A stretch of 17,015 nt of DNA from Frankiales bacterium (GTDB taxonomy: Bacteria; Actinomycetota; Actinomycetes; Mycobacteriales; SCTD01). The notes below the pieces were generated by a model. The model made no database searches. It had not been told where the DNA came from and saw only the letters and a program-made list of their open reading frames with translations. This document shows positions 7,957-17,015 of this stretch, piece by piece (position 1 is the stretch's first letter; every line of letters begins with the position of its first letter). The stretch covers positions 1 to 17,015 of the forward strand of contig JAODNF010000361.1 of the NCBI GenBank assembly GCA_025464915.1. The letters run 5' to 3'. The position numbers were made by a program, and so were the translations under genes.

Positions 7957-9795
7957 GTGCTCACGCGTCGTGTGCTGGTCGTCTTCGGCCTGCTGGTCCT
8001 GTCCCTCGGTCCGCCTGGCCGGCCCGCGTTCGCCGCGGGGCCGGTGATCACCGGGCTGACCGGGCCGGCGTCGGTGGCGCAGTACGCGAAGTTCGAGACG
8101 ACGGCCACCATCACGCCGACGCCGACCAACCCGTACGACCCGGCGCAGCTGGATCTCGAGGGGCACTTCACGGCGCCGTCGGGAGCCCAGTCGACGGTCC
8201 CCGGCTTCCCGTACCAGGCGTATGTGCGCTCGCAGGTCAACGGCAGGGAGGTCCTCACCCCGAGCGGTGGCCTCAGCTGGAACGTGCGGTTCGCGCCGAC
8301 CGAGGTCGGGACCTGGTCGTGGTCGTGGTCGGTGGCGACGCCGAGCGGCTCGACCAGCTCCGGGGTGCAGACCCTGCAGGTCACCGCGGGCACGTCGCAC
8401 GGCTTCCTGCGGGTGAGCCCGACGAGCAACCGCTACCTCAGCTACAACGACGGCAGCAAGTTCCTCGCCATCGGCGAGGACGTGGCGTTCCCGGACGGCC
8501 CCGCCGACGCAGGGCTGCGCACGTATGCGTACGACCGCGTGTTTTCGTCCCTGCAGGCGCAGGGCGCGAACTGGGCGCGGATCTGGCTGGCCCCTTTCGG
8601 CGGGAGCTTCCAGAACGGCTTCGGACTCGAGTGGAACGACACCGGTCTGGGGAACTACGGCGGGAGGCAGGACCACGCCTGGGACCTCGACTACGTGGTG
8701 GACCTCGCGGCGACGAAGGGCATCGAGCTGCAGACGACCTTCCTGTGGCACGCGGCCTACTGGACACCGGCCAACCCGAACTGGGTGGCCGGCACGTCCA
8801 CGTCGGACTGGGCCAACAACCCCTACAACGCCGCGAACGGCGGCCCGCTGGCCTCGCCCGGCGGTGCCTTCACGGATGCGACCGCGCAGGCCTTCCAGCG
8901 CCGGCTGTTCCGCTACATCCTGGCTCGCTGGGGCTACGCGACGAGCATCGGGACGTGGGAGCTCTGGAACGAGGTCGGCTACGTCGACGGCTACACGCCC
9001 AGCACCTCCGCGTCCTGGCACTCCTCCATGGCGGCCTACCTGCGCTCGCTCGACCCGGCGCACCGCCCAGTGACGACGAGCCTCGGGAGCATCGGCAACA
9101 ACCAGCAGGACCCCGGGCTCTGGGCCAACGCCGGCCTCGACGTCTCGCAGGTCCACAAGTACGCCACCAGCCTGACCTGTGGCAGCTGCAACTGGCCGCT
9201 CACGCTGCGGAGTGCCGTGGTGGCGGCTCGGGCCGCTGACGCGGTGCCGACCCTGGTCGCGGAGGAGAGCATCTCCCACGGGACCGCGGGCGGCAGCGGC
9301 ATGACCAGCACGGACGCCAAGGGGATCGGCTTCCACGACGGGCTGTGGGCGCCGCTGCTCTCCGGGGCCTACGGCACCGGGATGAGCTGGTGGTGGCTCG
9401 CGGTCGACAACAACGGCTCGGCCTACTACCCGCACCTCGGAGCCCTGGCTCGGTTCGTGGCACCGATCCGCCTGGACCAGGAGGCGCTGACCTCCGACGT
9501 CGTCACCGAGACCCCTATCCCGACGACGACCCTCGACAGGTACGGGCTGCACGGCAGTCACGTCGCGATCTACTGGCTCAAGGACCGGGCCTACCAGTAC
9601 GACCAGAAGGCGGCCGCTCCCGTCGCCAACGGCACCGTCACGCTGCCGACCAGCGCGACCGGTCACTGGTGCGGGACCTGGTGGGACACCTGGGCGGGGA
9701 CCGCGACGACCGCCGTCGCCAGCACCGCGAGCGGGACGGTGCTGACGGCGCCCGTCTTCCAGGGCGACACGGCGCTGCGCCTCACCGCCTGCTGA
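7957..9795 (+). CDS. Secreted DUF5060 / GH5-like glycoside hydrolase
   Basis: The product is 612 residues from GTG 7957 (614 from GTG 7951). A signal peptide spans 1-26 (LTRR, hydrophobic core, cleavage after AFA). Residues about 28-130 form a DUF5060-type beta-sandwich (LEGHFTAPSG, then WNVRFAPTEVGTWSWSWSV), which in known proteins precedes a TIM-barrel hydrolase. The barrel covers about 140-500: KFLAIGEDVAFP, ANWARIWLAPF, IELQTTFLWH, then WELWNEV with Glu339 as likely acid/base and LVAEES with Glu436 (or 437) as likely nucleophile, then MSWWWL. The C-terminal about 90 residues (VAIYWLKDRAYQY to the end) resemble the small beta-sandwich that closes DUF4038/DUF5060 hydrolases. The expected reaction is retaining hydrolysis of a beta-linked polysaccharide outside the cell; the substrate cannot be read from sequence. 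A strong terminator lies upstream and a weak one downstream, so it is probably monocistronic. Confidence 0.87.
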   Translation: MLTRRVLVVFGLLVLSLGPPGRPAFAAGPVITGLTGPASVAQYAKFETTATITPTPTNPYDPAQLDLEGHFTAPSGAQSTVPGFPYQAYVRSQVNGREVLTPSGGLSWNVRFAPTEVGTWSWSWSVATPSGSTSSGVQTLQVTAGTSHGFLRVSPTSNRYLSYNDGSKFLAIGEDVAFPDGPADAGLRTYAYDRVFSSLQAQGANWARIWLAPFGGSFQNGFGLEWNDTGLGNYGGRQDHAWDLDYVVDLAATKGIELQTTFLWHAAYWTPANPNWVAGTSTSDWANNPYNAANGGPLASPGGAFTDATAQAFQRRLFRYILARWGYATSIGTWELWNEVGYVDGYTPSTSASWHSSMAAYLRSLDPAHRPVTTSLGSIGNNQQDPGLWANAGLDVSQVHKYATSLTCGSCNWPLTLRSAVVAARAADAVPTLVAEESISHGTAGGSGMTSTDAKGIGFHDGLWAPLLSGAYGTGMSWWWLAVDNNGSAYYPHLGALARFVAPIRLDQEALTSDVVTETPIPTTTLDRYGLHGSHVAIYWLKDRAYQYDQKAAAPVANGTVTLPTSATGHWCGTWWDTWAGTATTAVASTASGTVLTAPVFQGDTALRLTAC

Positions 9796-9860
9796 CTCAG
9801 CAGAGGGCCCGCCGCGCTAGCTACGCGCGCTGTGCACGACCAGGCTGCTGCCGGCTCGAG

Positions 9861-9880
9861 CCTGTCCCCGGCGCGACAGG
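9861..9880 (+). terminator. Weak hairpin, possible terminator of the hydrolase gene
   Basis: CCTGTC pairs with GACAGG around an 8-base loop, 65 bases after the hydrolase stop codon. There is no T-tract and the stem is only 6 bp, so the call is weak. Confidence 0.3.
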
Positions 9881-9921
9881 ACTAGTCCCAATGCAGTGAC
9901 CCGTCTGGTTGTCCGAGCGCA

Positions 9922-9942
9922 ATGGTTGACGCGGCCAACCAT
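9922..9942. promoter_or_regulatory. Perfect 7-bp inverted repeat, possible operator
   Basis: ATGGTTG (9922-9928) is the exact reverse complement of CAACCAT (9936-9942), with a 7-base spacer. The size and form suit a dimeric repressor site. It contains TTGACG (9926-9931), a good -35 word, but no convincing -10 box lies 16-19 bases downstream. It is 166 bases before the GTG at 10108. Regulatory function is inference. Confidence 0.3.
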
Positions 9943-10094
9943 CCCTTCTGGTCATTTGAGTCCCGGACCGTTCGCTTTGGGTGACGACGGCGCTACTTTT
10001 CGGCCGTTCCAGGGAGTGGAAGGCGAAGACCCGACGGTTGCCTCTGGTCGCGAGATCGTCGGAGAGCCAGCGCGAAACCGAACACGCCCGCAGC

Positions 10095-10100
10095 GAGAGG
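10095..10100 (+). promoter_or_regulatory. Ribosome-binding site for the signal-peptide frame
   Basis: GAGAGG lies 7 bases before GTG 10108. The frame it serves encodes a signal peptide, which argues that 10108 is the authentic start even though the body of the gene is in another frame. Confidence 0.55.
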
Positions 10101-10107
10101 TGCTGTT

Positions 10108-13100
10108 GTGGCGACCGGTTCTTCGTGGGCTTCCTGGCGTGCTCGTGGTCGGTCGGCGCTCGCCGTCGGCGTCATCACCGCGATGGCGGTGGAGTCGCCT
10201 CGGCGACCGACACCCCGACGGGGATCACCTTCAGCACGCAGCCGGGTGACGGGGACCCGGCCAGCCCGCTCGGGGCGCAGCCCCAGGTCACGCTGACCAA
10301 GAGCGGTGGCGGCGCTGCCGACTCGAGCGACACGGTGGCGCTCACGCTGCAGGCGGTCGACCTCAGCGGCAGCTACGTCCAAGGGGCGCTGAGCTGCACC
10401 GACACCTCGAAGGCCGCGGCCACGGGCGTCGTGACGTTCGCCGCGTGCGCGGTCAACGGGGTCGCGGGGCAGTCGACGGGCGCCGGCAAGTACACGCTGA
10501 CGGCGACCGACACGGCGAACACCGCCCTGACCGTCGTCAGCGCGCCCTTCTACATCTCCGGCCCGGCGCAGCTGGTCTTCGACCCGGAGCCGACCGGGGG
10601 GACCGCGGGCACGACGTGGGGCACGCAGCCGGTCGTCAAGGTGAAGGACGCCCACGGCGTCACGCTGACCTCGATCACCGACGACCCGACCGCCGTGTCC
10701 TCCCTCCGCCGGGTGGTCGGCGTCGCGATCAAGAGCGGGACCGGGGCCGACGCCGCCACCCTCGGCTGCAGCAGCGACCTGGCCGGGAAGGCCAACGTGA
10801 AGGCGCTGGCCGCGGGCGTCGCGACGTACTCGGGCTGCAAGATCGACAAGGCCCACACGGGATACCAGCTGTTCGCCGTCGACCCGTATGACCACCTGGT
10901 GTCCGCGCTCACGACGGCGTTCGCGGTGGCCAGCGGCTCGGTGGACCACCTCGCCTTCACCACCCAGCCGTCGGGCAGCTCCGGCGGCACCGCGTTCACG
11001 ACGCAGCCGGTGGTCACGCTGCAGGACGCCGGCAACAACACGGTCGTCAGCACCCACACGGTGACGCTGAGCGTGAAGACGGGGCCGGCCGGGGGCACCC
11101 TGAGCTGCACCGACACCTCGCCCGCCGCCGTGGCGGGGGTGGCGACCTTCGCCGGCTGCCGGCTCACCAAGGCCGGTAGCTACGTGCTGACGGCCACCGA
11201 CTCGGCGGACAGCAAGACCGTCGACAGCCTGAGCATCCCCGTCGCCGTCGGGCCGGCCGCGCAGCTGAGCTTCGGGACCCAGCCGACCGGGGCCGTGCCG
11301 GGCACCGCCTTCACGGGACAGCCCGTCGTCCGGCTCACCGACGCCGGCGGCAACCCCGTCCTCGGCACGATCAGCCTGGCGATCACGTCCGGCACCGGCA
11401 CCGCCGGCGCGGCGCTGGCCTGCACCAACAACGCGGTCGGCACCGTCGCGGGCGCGGCCACCTTCGCCGGCTGCGCGATCGACAAGTCCGGCGACGGGTA
11501 CACGCTCACTGCCACGTCCGGCGCCGTCACCGCCGCGGTGAGCTCGGCGTTCTCCGTGACCAGCGGCACCGCGGCCGGCGTCGACTTCCAGACGTCGCCG
11601 TCCGTCGGCGGCAACACGGGTGGCGTCGCGTTCCCGACGCAGCCCCGGGTCCGGGTCCTGGACGCGGGGGGCCAGCCCGCCAGTGGTGCGGCCGTGCTGT
11701 CCATCGAGCCCGGCACCGGCGCTCCGGGCGCGCACCTGGTGTGTGCCAACGCGAGCACCGAGTCCTCGATCGCCGGCGTCGCGACCTTCTCCGGCTGCGC
11801 CATCGACACGTCCGGGCACGGGTACCGGCTGCGCGCGACTCTCTCCGGTTCTGGTTCTAGTGCGGGTTCAGGTGCTGGTGCTGGCAAGGCTGGCGTCTTC
11901 TCCGTGGGTACGGCCTTCGACGTCGGCGTCGGGGGCGCGGCCCAGATCGCCTTCACCACCCAGCCGAGCGACGGCACCGGGGGTGTGGCCCTCCCGACGC
12001 AGCCGGTCGTGACGGTCGAGGACGCGGGCGGCAACCCGGTCGCCGGCGCCACGGGCAAGGTGACGCTGGGCTTCACCAACGGCGACGGTCCGCTGGCCTG
12101 CCAGGACCAGACGATCGAGGTGCAGGACGGCAGGGCCCTGTTCGCCGGCTGCTCCCTCGCGCGGACCGCTTCGGCGTACCACCTCACTGCCAGCTGGAAC
12201 GGCCACTCGGCGACCAGCCAGGCGTTCGCGGTCACGGCCGGTCCGGCGACCTCGCTCGTCTTCACCGCCCAACCGGGGAGTGCCGTCACCGGCACCGCCT
12301 TCGGCACCCAGCCCGCGGTGCAGCTCCAGGACGCCGGCGGCAACGCGCTCAGCACCGGAAGCGTGACCTACGCGATCACGTCGGGGTCGGGGTCGGGTGG
12401 CAGCCTGTCCGGCTGCAACGGCGCCTGCAGGATCAGCAAGGCCGGCGGCGGCTACGCCCTCACCGCCACGGCCGGCGGCCTCTCGGCGGAGAGCCTGCCC
12501 TTCTCGGTGACCGACCCGCCGCCTGCCGTCGGGCTGGCGCCGCTGGCGATCCCGCTCGCGCAGACGTTCGGCGGGGCCGTCTACGGGGTCAACCCGACGA
12601 GCGTCGTCGACGACGTCAACACTGGCACCGGCTCGCTGACCTTCTCCTCGACCGACCTGCGGGTCGCCGGTGTCGGCAAGCCGTTCCTGCTGGCCCGCAC
12701 CTACAACTCCGCCGACACGACAGGTGGCGTCTTCGGACTCGGCTGGTCCTCGCTGCTCGACGTCGGCGTCACGCTGGTGAAGGGCAAGACCGCGACGGTC
12801 CGCGGCGAGGACGGCCAGCAGACCGTCTGGACCTACAGCGCGGCCGCCAAGACCTACCTCCCGCCGGCGGGAGCACGCGGCTCGCTCGACTGCGGCGGCA
12901 ACGGCAACAGCTGCCGCGTCACCCGACCGGACGGCTCGTCGTGGGAGGTCAACATCACCGCCCCGGGCGGTGGGCAGCTGAAGACCTATCAGGCGGCGGA
13001 CGGCTTCGGGCTGTCCTTCGACTGGTCGCCCGGCCGGGTCGTCATCAAGACCGACGCGAACGGCGGCTCGGGCCGCTCGGTCGCCGGCACGATCGACGGC

Positions 13101-16100
13101 TCGGGCCACCTGATCAAGCTGGTCACGCCGTCCGGGCGCAGCGTCGGCTACAGCTACCCGGGCGGGCTGCTCAGCAGCGTCAAGGACACCGCCGGGCGCA
13201 CGTGGGGCTATGGCTACACCGGCGGCCTGCTCACGCGGCAGACCGACGCCGACGGCACCGACCGGCTCGTGGTCGGCTATGCCGGCGGCAAGGTCAGCTC
13301 GATCAGCAGCAAGGGCACGTCGCGACACACCGCGGACGACTTCAGCTATGCCGGCGCGGTCACCACCCGGCTGGCGCGCGAGGTCATCGGGGGAACGGAC
13401 TCGACGGGCCGCTACACGTACACGTACAAGAACAACAGCCTCGTCGGGCAGACCAGCCCCTCGGGTGCCGCCAACGGGTACTCCTACGACGGCCACGGCA
13501 ACCTGATCACCCTCGTCGACCCGCTCGGGTTCGCCCAGACGCTCGGCTACAACGCGAACGACGACCTGATCTCGCAGAAGACGCCGCTCAGCACCGTCTC
13601 GATGACCTACGACGGGCAGCACCGGATCCTGTCGCGCACCGACGCAGGCGGCGCCGTCTCGACCTACGGCTACAGCGGTCCGTACCTCACCTCGATCGTC
13701 TCGCCTGGCACGCCCAAGGTCGTGACGTCGCTGGCCTACAACAACCGCGGCCTGCTCTCGAGCGTCACGGGGCCGCTGAACAAGCAGACGTTCGGCTACG
13801 ACTCTGCCGGCAACCGAGCCAGCTCGCGCCTGCTGACCCTCGACGGCGCGGCTCTGGACGGGCCCGGCACGACGAGCAGCTTCGACGAGGCCGGCCACCG
13901 GCTCACCAGCACCGACGCGAACGGGCGCACCAAGACGTGGACCTACAACGGGGCCGGCGACATGCTGACCCTGAAGGACTCCGACGGCTCGCTCACGACG
14001 TACTCCTACAACGGCGCCGCCGACCTCACCAAGGTCGTCAAGGGCACGCGCACCACGACGTACTCCTGGAACGAGAGCGCCCTCACGCAGACGACCACCA
14101 CCGAGGGGCACCCGACCTCGACCGTCTACGACGCCTCCGGTCGCATCCTGCAGGAGAAGGCAGGCAGCTCCGTCACCACCAGCAACAGCTGGGACGGCAG
14201 CGGGCGGCTCGTCGACTCCACCGACACCACGGCGATCGCGACCCGTTTCACCTACGACCTCGCCAACAACCCGGTGCTCGTCAGCAGCAGCGCCGGTGAC
14301 GTCCTGCGCAAGCAGTACGACGCGCTGAACCACCCGATCCGAGAGGTCCTCGACGGCGCCGTCACCAAGAAGGCGTACGACGCCTCGGGCAACCTGGTGT
14401 CCAGCACCGACCCGGCCGGGCACGTGACGACCTACACCTACACGGTGTCGAACGCGGTCAAGACGGTCACCACGGCCGCCGGCACCACGACCTACGGCTA
14501 CGACGTGAACGACAACGTCACGAGCCTGACGGACCCGAAGGGGCACGTCACCAGCTACGGGTACGACGCGGCGAACCGCCGGACCTCGACGACCCTGGGT
14601 GCCAGCAGCACGACCTTCGGCTACGACCCGGCCGGCAACGTGGTCACCACGACCGACCCCGACGGGCGCAAGACCTCGTACACGCTCGACGCTCTCAACC
14701 GGGCGGTGAAGACGACCTACAGCCAGGGGAGCTCGTCCTTCGACGTCACGCAGAAGTACGACTCGATGGGCAACCGCACCAAGCTCGTCGACCCGACCGG
14801 GACGCACGACTACAGCTATGACAGCTCCGGGGCCCTGACCGCGGTCACCTACGCCGGCGGGACCTTCAGCTACGACCGGAGCACGCCCGGGACGATCGTC
14901 GAGACCTACCCCGACGGCACGAAGGTGTCCTACGGCGTCGACGACAGCAACGACGTCATGACCGTCGACTCCGGGGCCAAGGCGGACCCGAACTACGTCC
15001 ACGTCAGCTACCTGCGCAACGCGCGCCGCTTCACCACCGGCATCGCGTTCTCCAACGGCGTGCTCGAGAACCGCTCCGTCGACCAGGCCGGCCGCGTGAT
15101 GAGCCAGTCGCTCACGGTGGGCGGCACGCAGGCCGCCGAGGACGCGTTCACCTACGACGCGGCCGGAGAGCGGCTGACGCAGGTCGACAACGTCGCCGGC
15201 TCGACGACCACCAACAAGTACGGCTACGACGGCGCGGGCCGGCTCACCGGCTTCTCGAGCGCGTCCTCGTCGACAGGTGCCATCACCTGGCCGGCCGTCG
15301 ACCTCTCGTCGCCCCTGACGACGACCAGCACCTCCGGTGTGACGCCGCCGCTCGCGCCCTCCCTCCCGGTCGTCGTGGGCGCCCCGTCCGGGGCTCCGAC
15401 GGCCTACGGCTACGACGCGAACGGCAACCGGACGAGCACCCCGGGTGCGTCCTACGACGGGACGGACCAGCTCTCGGCCGTGACCGGCAAGACGAACAGC
15501 TATGACAGGGCCGGCAACCTCACCCGCTCCGGCACGGACACCTTCACCTACGACGCCGCCTCGCGCCTGGTCGCTGCCACGACGGCTGCCGGTTCGATCG
15601 CCTACACCTACGACGGTGACGGCAACCGCGTCAGCAAGACGCTCGCCGGTGCGACGACCCGCTACTCGTGGGACCCGGCCAGCAGCAAGCCGCAGCTCGC
15701 CCTGGAGCGCACCGGAGCCGGTGCGCTGATCCGGCGCTACCTCTACGGCGAGGGCCCGGTGGCGATGCAGACGCCGACCGCGACGTACTTCTACCACCTG
15801 GACCCGCAGGGCAGCGTCATGGAGCTGACCGACTCCTCGGGACAGCTGGCGGCGGCCTACCACTACGACGGCTACGGCGTCGTGACCGCGACTCCCGGCG
15901 CACCGGTGAACCCGCTGCTGTTCCAGAGCAGCTACCTCGACAGCGACACCGGCCTGTACGACATGGGCGCGCGCAACTACGACCCGAGCCTCGGCCGGTT
16001 CACCCAGCGCGATCCGCTGGAACGGCCGGTCGGGATCTCCGCCGTCTCGTCGTACGCCTTCGTCGACGACCGGCCCACGGTCTTCTCCGACCCCACCGGC

Positions 16101-17015
16101 ATGTACGAGGCGTCGTCCAACGTCTTCTGGGCGCACACCACCGATGAGGCGAACGGCGGCGCGATCGCGGGCTACTCCGTCACGCTCTTCAAGGTCGCCA
16201 AGGCCGGCGGCAAGCAGGTCGCCGCGTTCGCCGCGGCCCCGGCCGACTACCTCGCGGCGAAGTGGGCGCCGATCTCCAAGCTCGGCAACACGATCAAGAC
16301 GGGCGTCACCGACCTCGGCGCGTACCTCGCCGAGAAGCTGTCCTCCGCGGCGAGCTCCGCGGAGGCGGAGATCGTCGGGAACATCGGCGAGGCGGCCGGC
16401 AAGGAGGGGCAGGCCGCGCTCGGCGTGCTCGAGCGCAGCGGCGGCGAGATCGCCGAGCTCGGTGGCGAGGCAGGGGCGGTCACCGGCGAGAGCGCCGAGG
16501 TGCTCGCCGAGACCAGCAAGGCCGCCAAGTTCGGCGGGTACGCCCTGGCCGCGATCGGCATCGGCCTGCAGGCCTTCGTCACCGTCGAGGACTGCCTGCA
16601 CGACACCGTCACCAAGTGCGTCGCCGACTCCGTCGGGCTCGCGGTGGCGACCATCGCGATCCTCGTCTGCGAGGGCGCCAGCCTCGGGTCCCTGACGCCG
16701 GTCTGCGGCATCGTCGGCGGGCTGCTGGCGGTGGGCCTGACCGAGGTCATCTCCCGCTACGGCCCGGAGATCGCGGACGCCTTCGTCTCGGCGTACGACG
16801 TCTCGGCCACCTGGGTGGTCGGCGCGGCGAGCGTGGTCGCTGATGCGGTCGTCACCGGCTTCAACACCGCGATCGCGGGCATCACGTCGGGCTTCAACGA
16901 CGCCATCGACACCCTCGTCGGCGCCGGCTACAGCGCCTTGGAGCTCGGCAAGACGCTCTACACCGCGTTCGCCGCCGGCCTCGACACGACGATCAACGCG
17001 CTGGTCGGCTTCGGC
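10108..17015 (+). CDS. YD-repeat/Rhs-type giant surface protein, frameshifted near its start and cut by the window end
   Basis: The body is one open frame from about 10191 to the window end (more than 2270 codons, no stop seen), with codons starting at positions divisible by three. The start (GTG 10108, RBS 7 bases before) is in a different frame and encodes WRARGRSALAVGVITAMAV, a typical signal peptide, then turns to nonsense at ESPRRPTP. A single extra G near 10189-10192 would give MAVGVASA followed by TDTPTG, a good signal-peptidase site. Order after that: seven Ig-like units (10224-12515); an Rhs N-terminal domain of DUF6531 type (about 12580-13060, VNTGTGSLTFSSTDL and ARTYNS); about 28 YD motifs (13080-15660); Rhs core (15790-16103); and an unrecognised C-terminal tip. 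The closest known types are WapA/Rhs polymorphic toxins, where the shell encloses a variable C-terminal toxin. Without the frameshift repaired it would lack a signal peptide. Confidence 0.85.
10224..12515 (+). repeat. Seven Ig-like repeats with conserved Cys pairs
   Basis: Units begin near 10224, 10572, 10950, 11265, 11580, 11946 and 12255. Each opens with a phrase like LxFTTQPSxxxxGTAF, then TQPVVTLxDAGGNxV, a Cys strand (LSCTDTS, LGCSSD, LACTNN, LVCANA, LACQDQ) and a second Cys in VATFxGCxI, then a GYxLTA strand. The first six units carry the pair; in the seventh, both Cys fall in the short GCNGAC segment. This resembles bacterial Ig-like/invasin-type repeats, in which the second Cys position is usually a Leu, so the disulfide looks like a local specialisation. 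The likely role is an extended stalk outside the cell. Confidence 0.8.
13080..15660 (+). repeat. YD-repeat array
   Basis: About 28 degenerate motifs of the form YxYDxxGNxxxxTDPxG were counted by eye, for example YGYDVNDNVTSLTDPKG, FGYDPAGNVVTTTDPDG and YTYDGDGNRVSKTLAG. In solved Rhs, Tc and teneurin proteins such repeats spiral into a hollow beta shell. A spacer rich in Ser, Thr and Pro interrupts the array at about 15255-15400. Confidence 0.9.
15790..16103 (+). other. Complete Rhs core domain
   Basis: The conserved end of the shell is intact: HLDPQGSVMELTDSSGQ, then YHYDGYG, GLYDMGARNYDP, LGRFTQRDPL and SSYAFVDDRPTVFSDPTGM. The last phrase fits the PxxxxDPxGL motif at which Rhs cores end and, in studied members, release the C-terminal toxin by self-cleavage; here the final Leu is Met (16101-16103). 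Confidence 0.88.
16104..17015 (+). other. Unrecognised C-terminal tip of the Rhs protein (incomplete)
   Basis: At least 304 residues follow the core. They are Ala-rich and probably alpha-helical, with an amphipathic Glu/Ala/Gly stretch (about 16330-16520) and hydrophobic segments at about 16536-16580 (YALAAIGIGLQAFVTV) and 16635-16750 (LAVATIAILV, then VCGIVGGLLAVGL). Cys residues occur in EDCLHD, TKCVAD, LVCEG and PVCGI. I recognise no nuclease, deaminase or ADP-ribosyltransferase motif. The part seen may be a membrane-inserting or translocation segment ahead of a toxin beyond the window. Confidence 0.6.

Larger units (their letters stand above)
9796..10107. other. Intergenic region upstream of the YD-repeat gene
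   Basis: These 312 bases contain no supported gene. They hold a weak hairpin at 9861-9880, a 21-bp dyad at 9922-9942 and the RBS at 10095-10100. A frame open from 9896 to 10249 has no coding character and overlaps the signal-peptide start of the next gene. I could not match the region to a known riboswitch. Confidence 0.55.

Noticed and set aside
9926..9957. Promoter with TTGACG as -35 and TCATTT as -10
   Set aside because: The spacing is 20 bases and the -10 word is poor, so it was kept only as part of the dyad entry.
13080..15660. Repeated DNA that could suggest a CRISPR array or tandem repeat locus
   Set aside because: The periodicity is from degenerate YD protein repeats; there are no identical direct repeats with unique spacers.
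11868..16601. A 1577-codon open frame on the - strand opposite the YD-repeat gene
   Set aside because: It is Val/Arg/Gly/Ala-rich with no domain pattern and mirrors the codon structure of the + strand gene. Long antisense frames are expected opposite GC-rich genes.

Overview
The window reads as chromosomal DNA of a high-GC Gram-positive bacterium (Actinomycetota). The sequence is strongly G+C rich, codons in the real genes end almost always in C or G, GTG and possibly TTG starts occur, and the products are very large secreted proteins with classical signal peptides. The genus cannot be set from sequence alone. I see no rRNA, tRNA, CRISPR array, transposase or integrase. All supported genes lie on the + strand.

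Layout: (1) 1-301 holds no gene I can support. (2) 302-781 encodes a small putative lipoprotein with a neocarzinostatin-like fold. (3) 903-7841 encodes a 2312-residue secreted mosaic: signal peptide, two FlgD-like Ig units, three PKD domains, carboxypeptidase-regulatory-like domains, an alpha/beta-hydrolase (lipase-like) domain with a GHSLGG elbow, a Ser/Thr/Gly-rich linker, a fibronectin-like domain and a C-terminal beta domain. (4) A perfect 30-bp palindrome at 7853-7882 probably terminates it. (5) 7957-9795 encodes a secreted DUF5060/glycoside hydrolase (GH5-like TIM barrel). (6) 9796-10107 is intergenic, with a weak terminator candidate and a 21-bp dyad. (7) From 10108 to the window end runs a YD-repeat/Rhs-type giant with seven Ig-like units carrying Cys pairs, an Rhs N-terminal domain, about 28 YD motifs, a complete Rhs core and an unrecognised, hydrophobic C-terminal tip that the window cuts off.

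Each large gene has its own ribosome-binding site and signal peptide, and at least one gap has a strong terminator, so these look like separately transcribed exoprotein genes rather than an operon. A surface or secreted esterase, a polysaccharide-acting hydrolase and an Rhs/WapA-like polymorphic-toxin candidate side by side suggest a locus for cell-surface and extracellular interaction. That joint role is inference from domains and proximity.

The most notable point is that the start of the YD-repeat gene is out of frame with its body. A good RBS, GTG start and signal peptide (10108 to about 10191) lie in one frame, and the whole mature protein lies in another. One added G near 10189-10192 would join them as a textbook signal peptide ending in ASA. 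This is a frameshift mutation, a sequencing error, or less likely a recoding site. The second point is the hydrophobic, unrecognised tip after the Rhs core.
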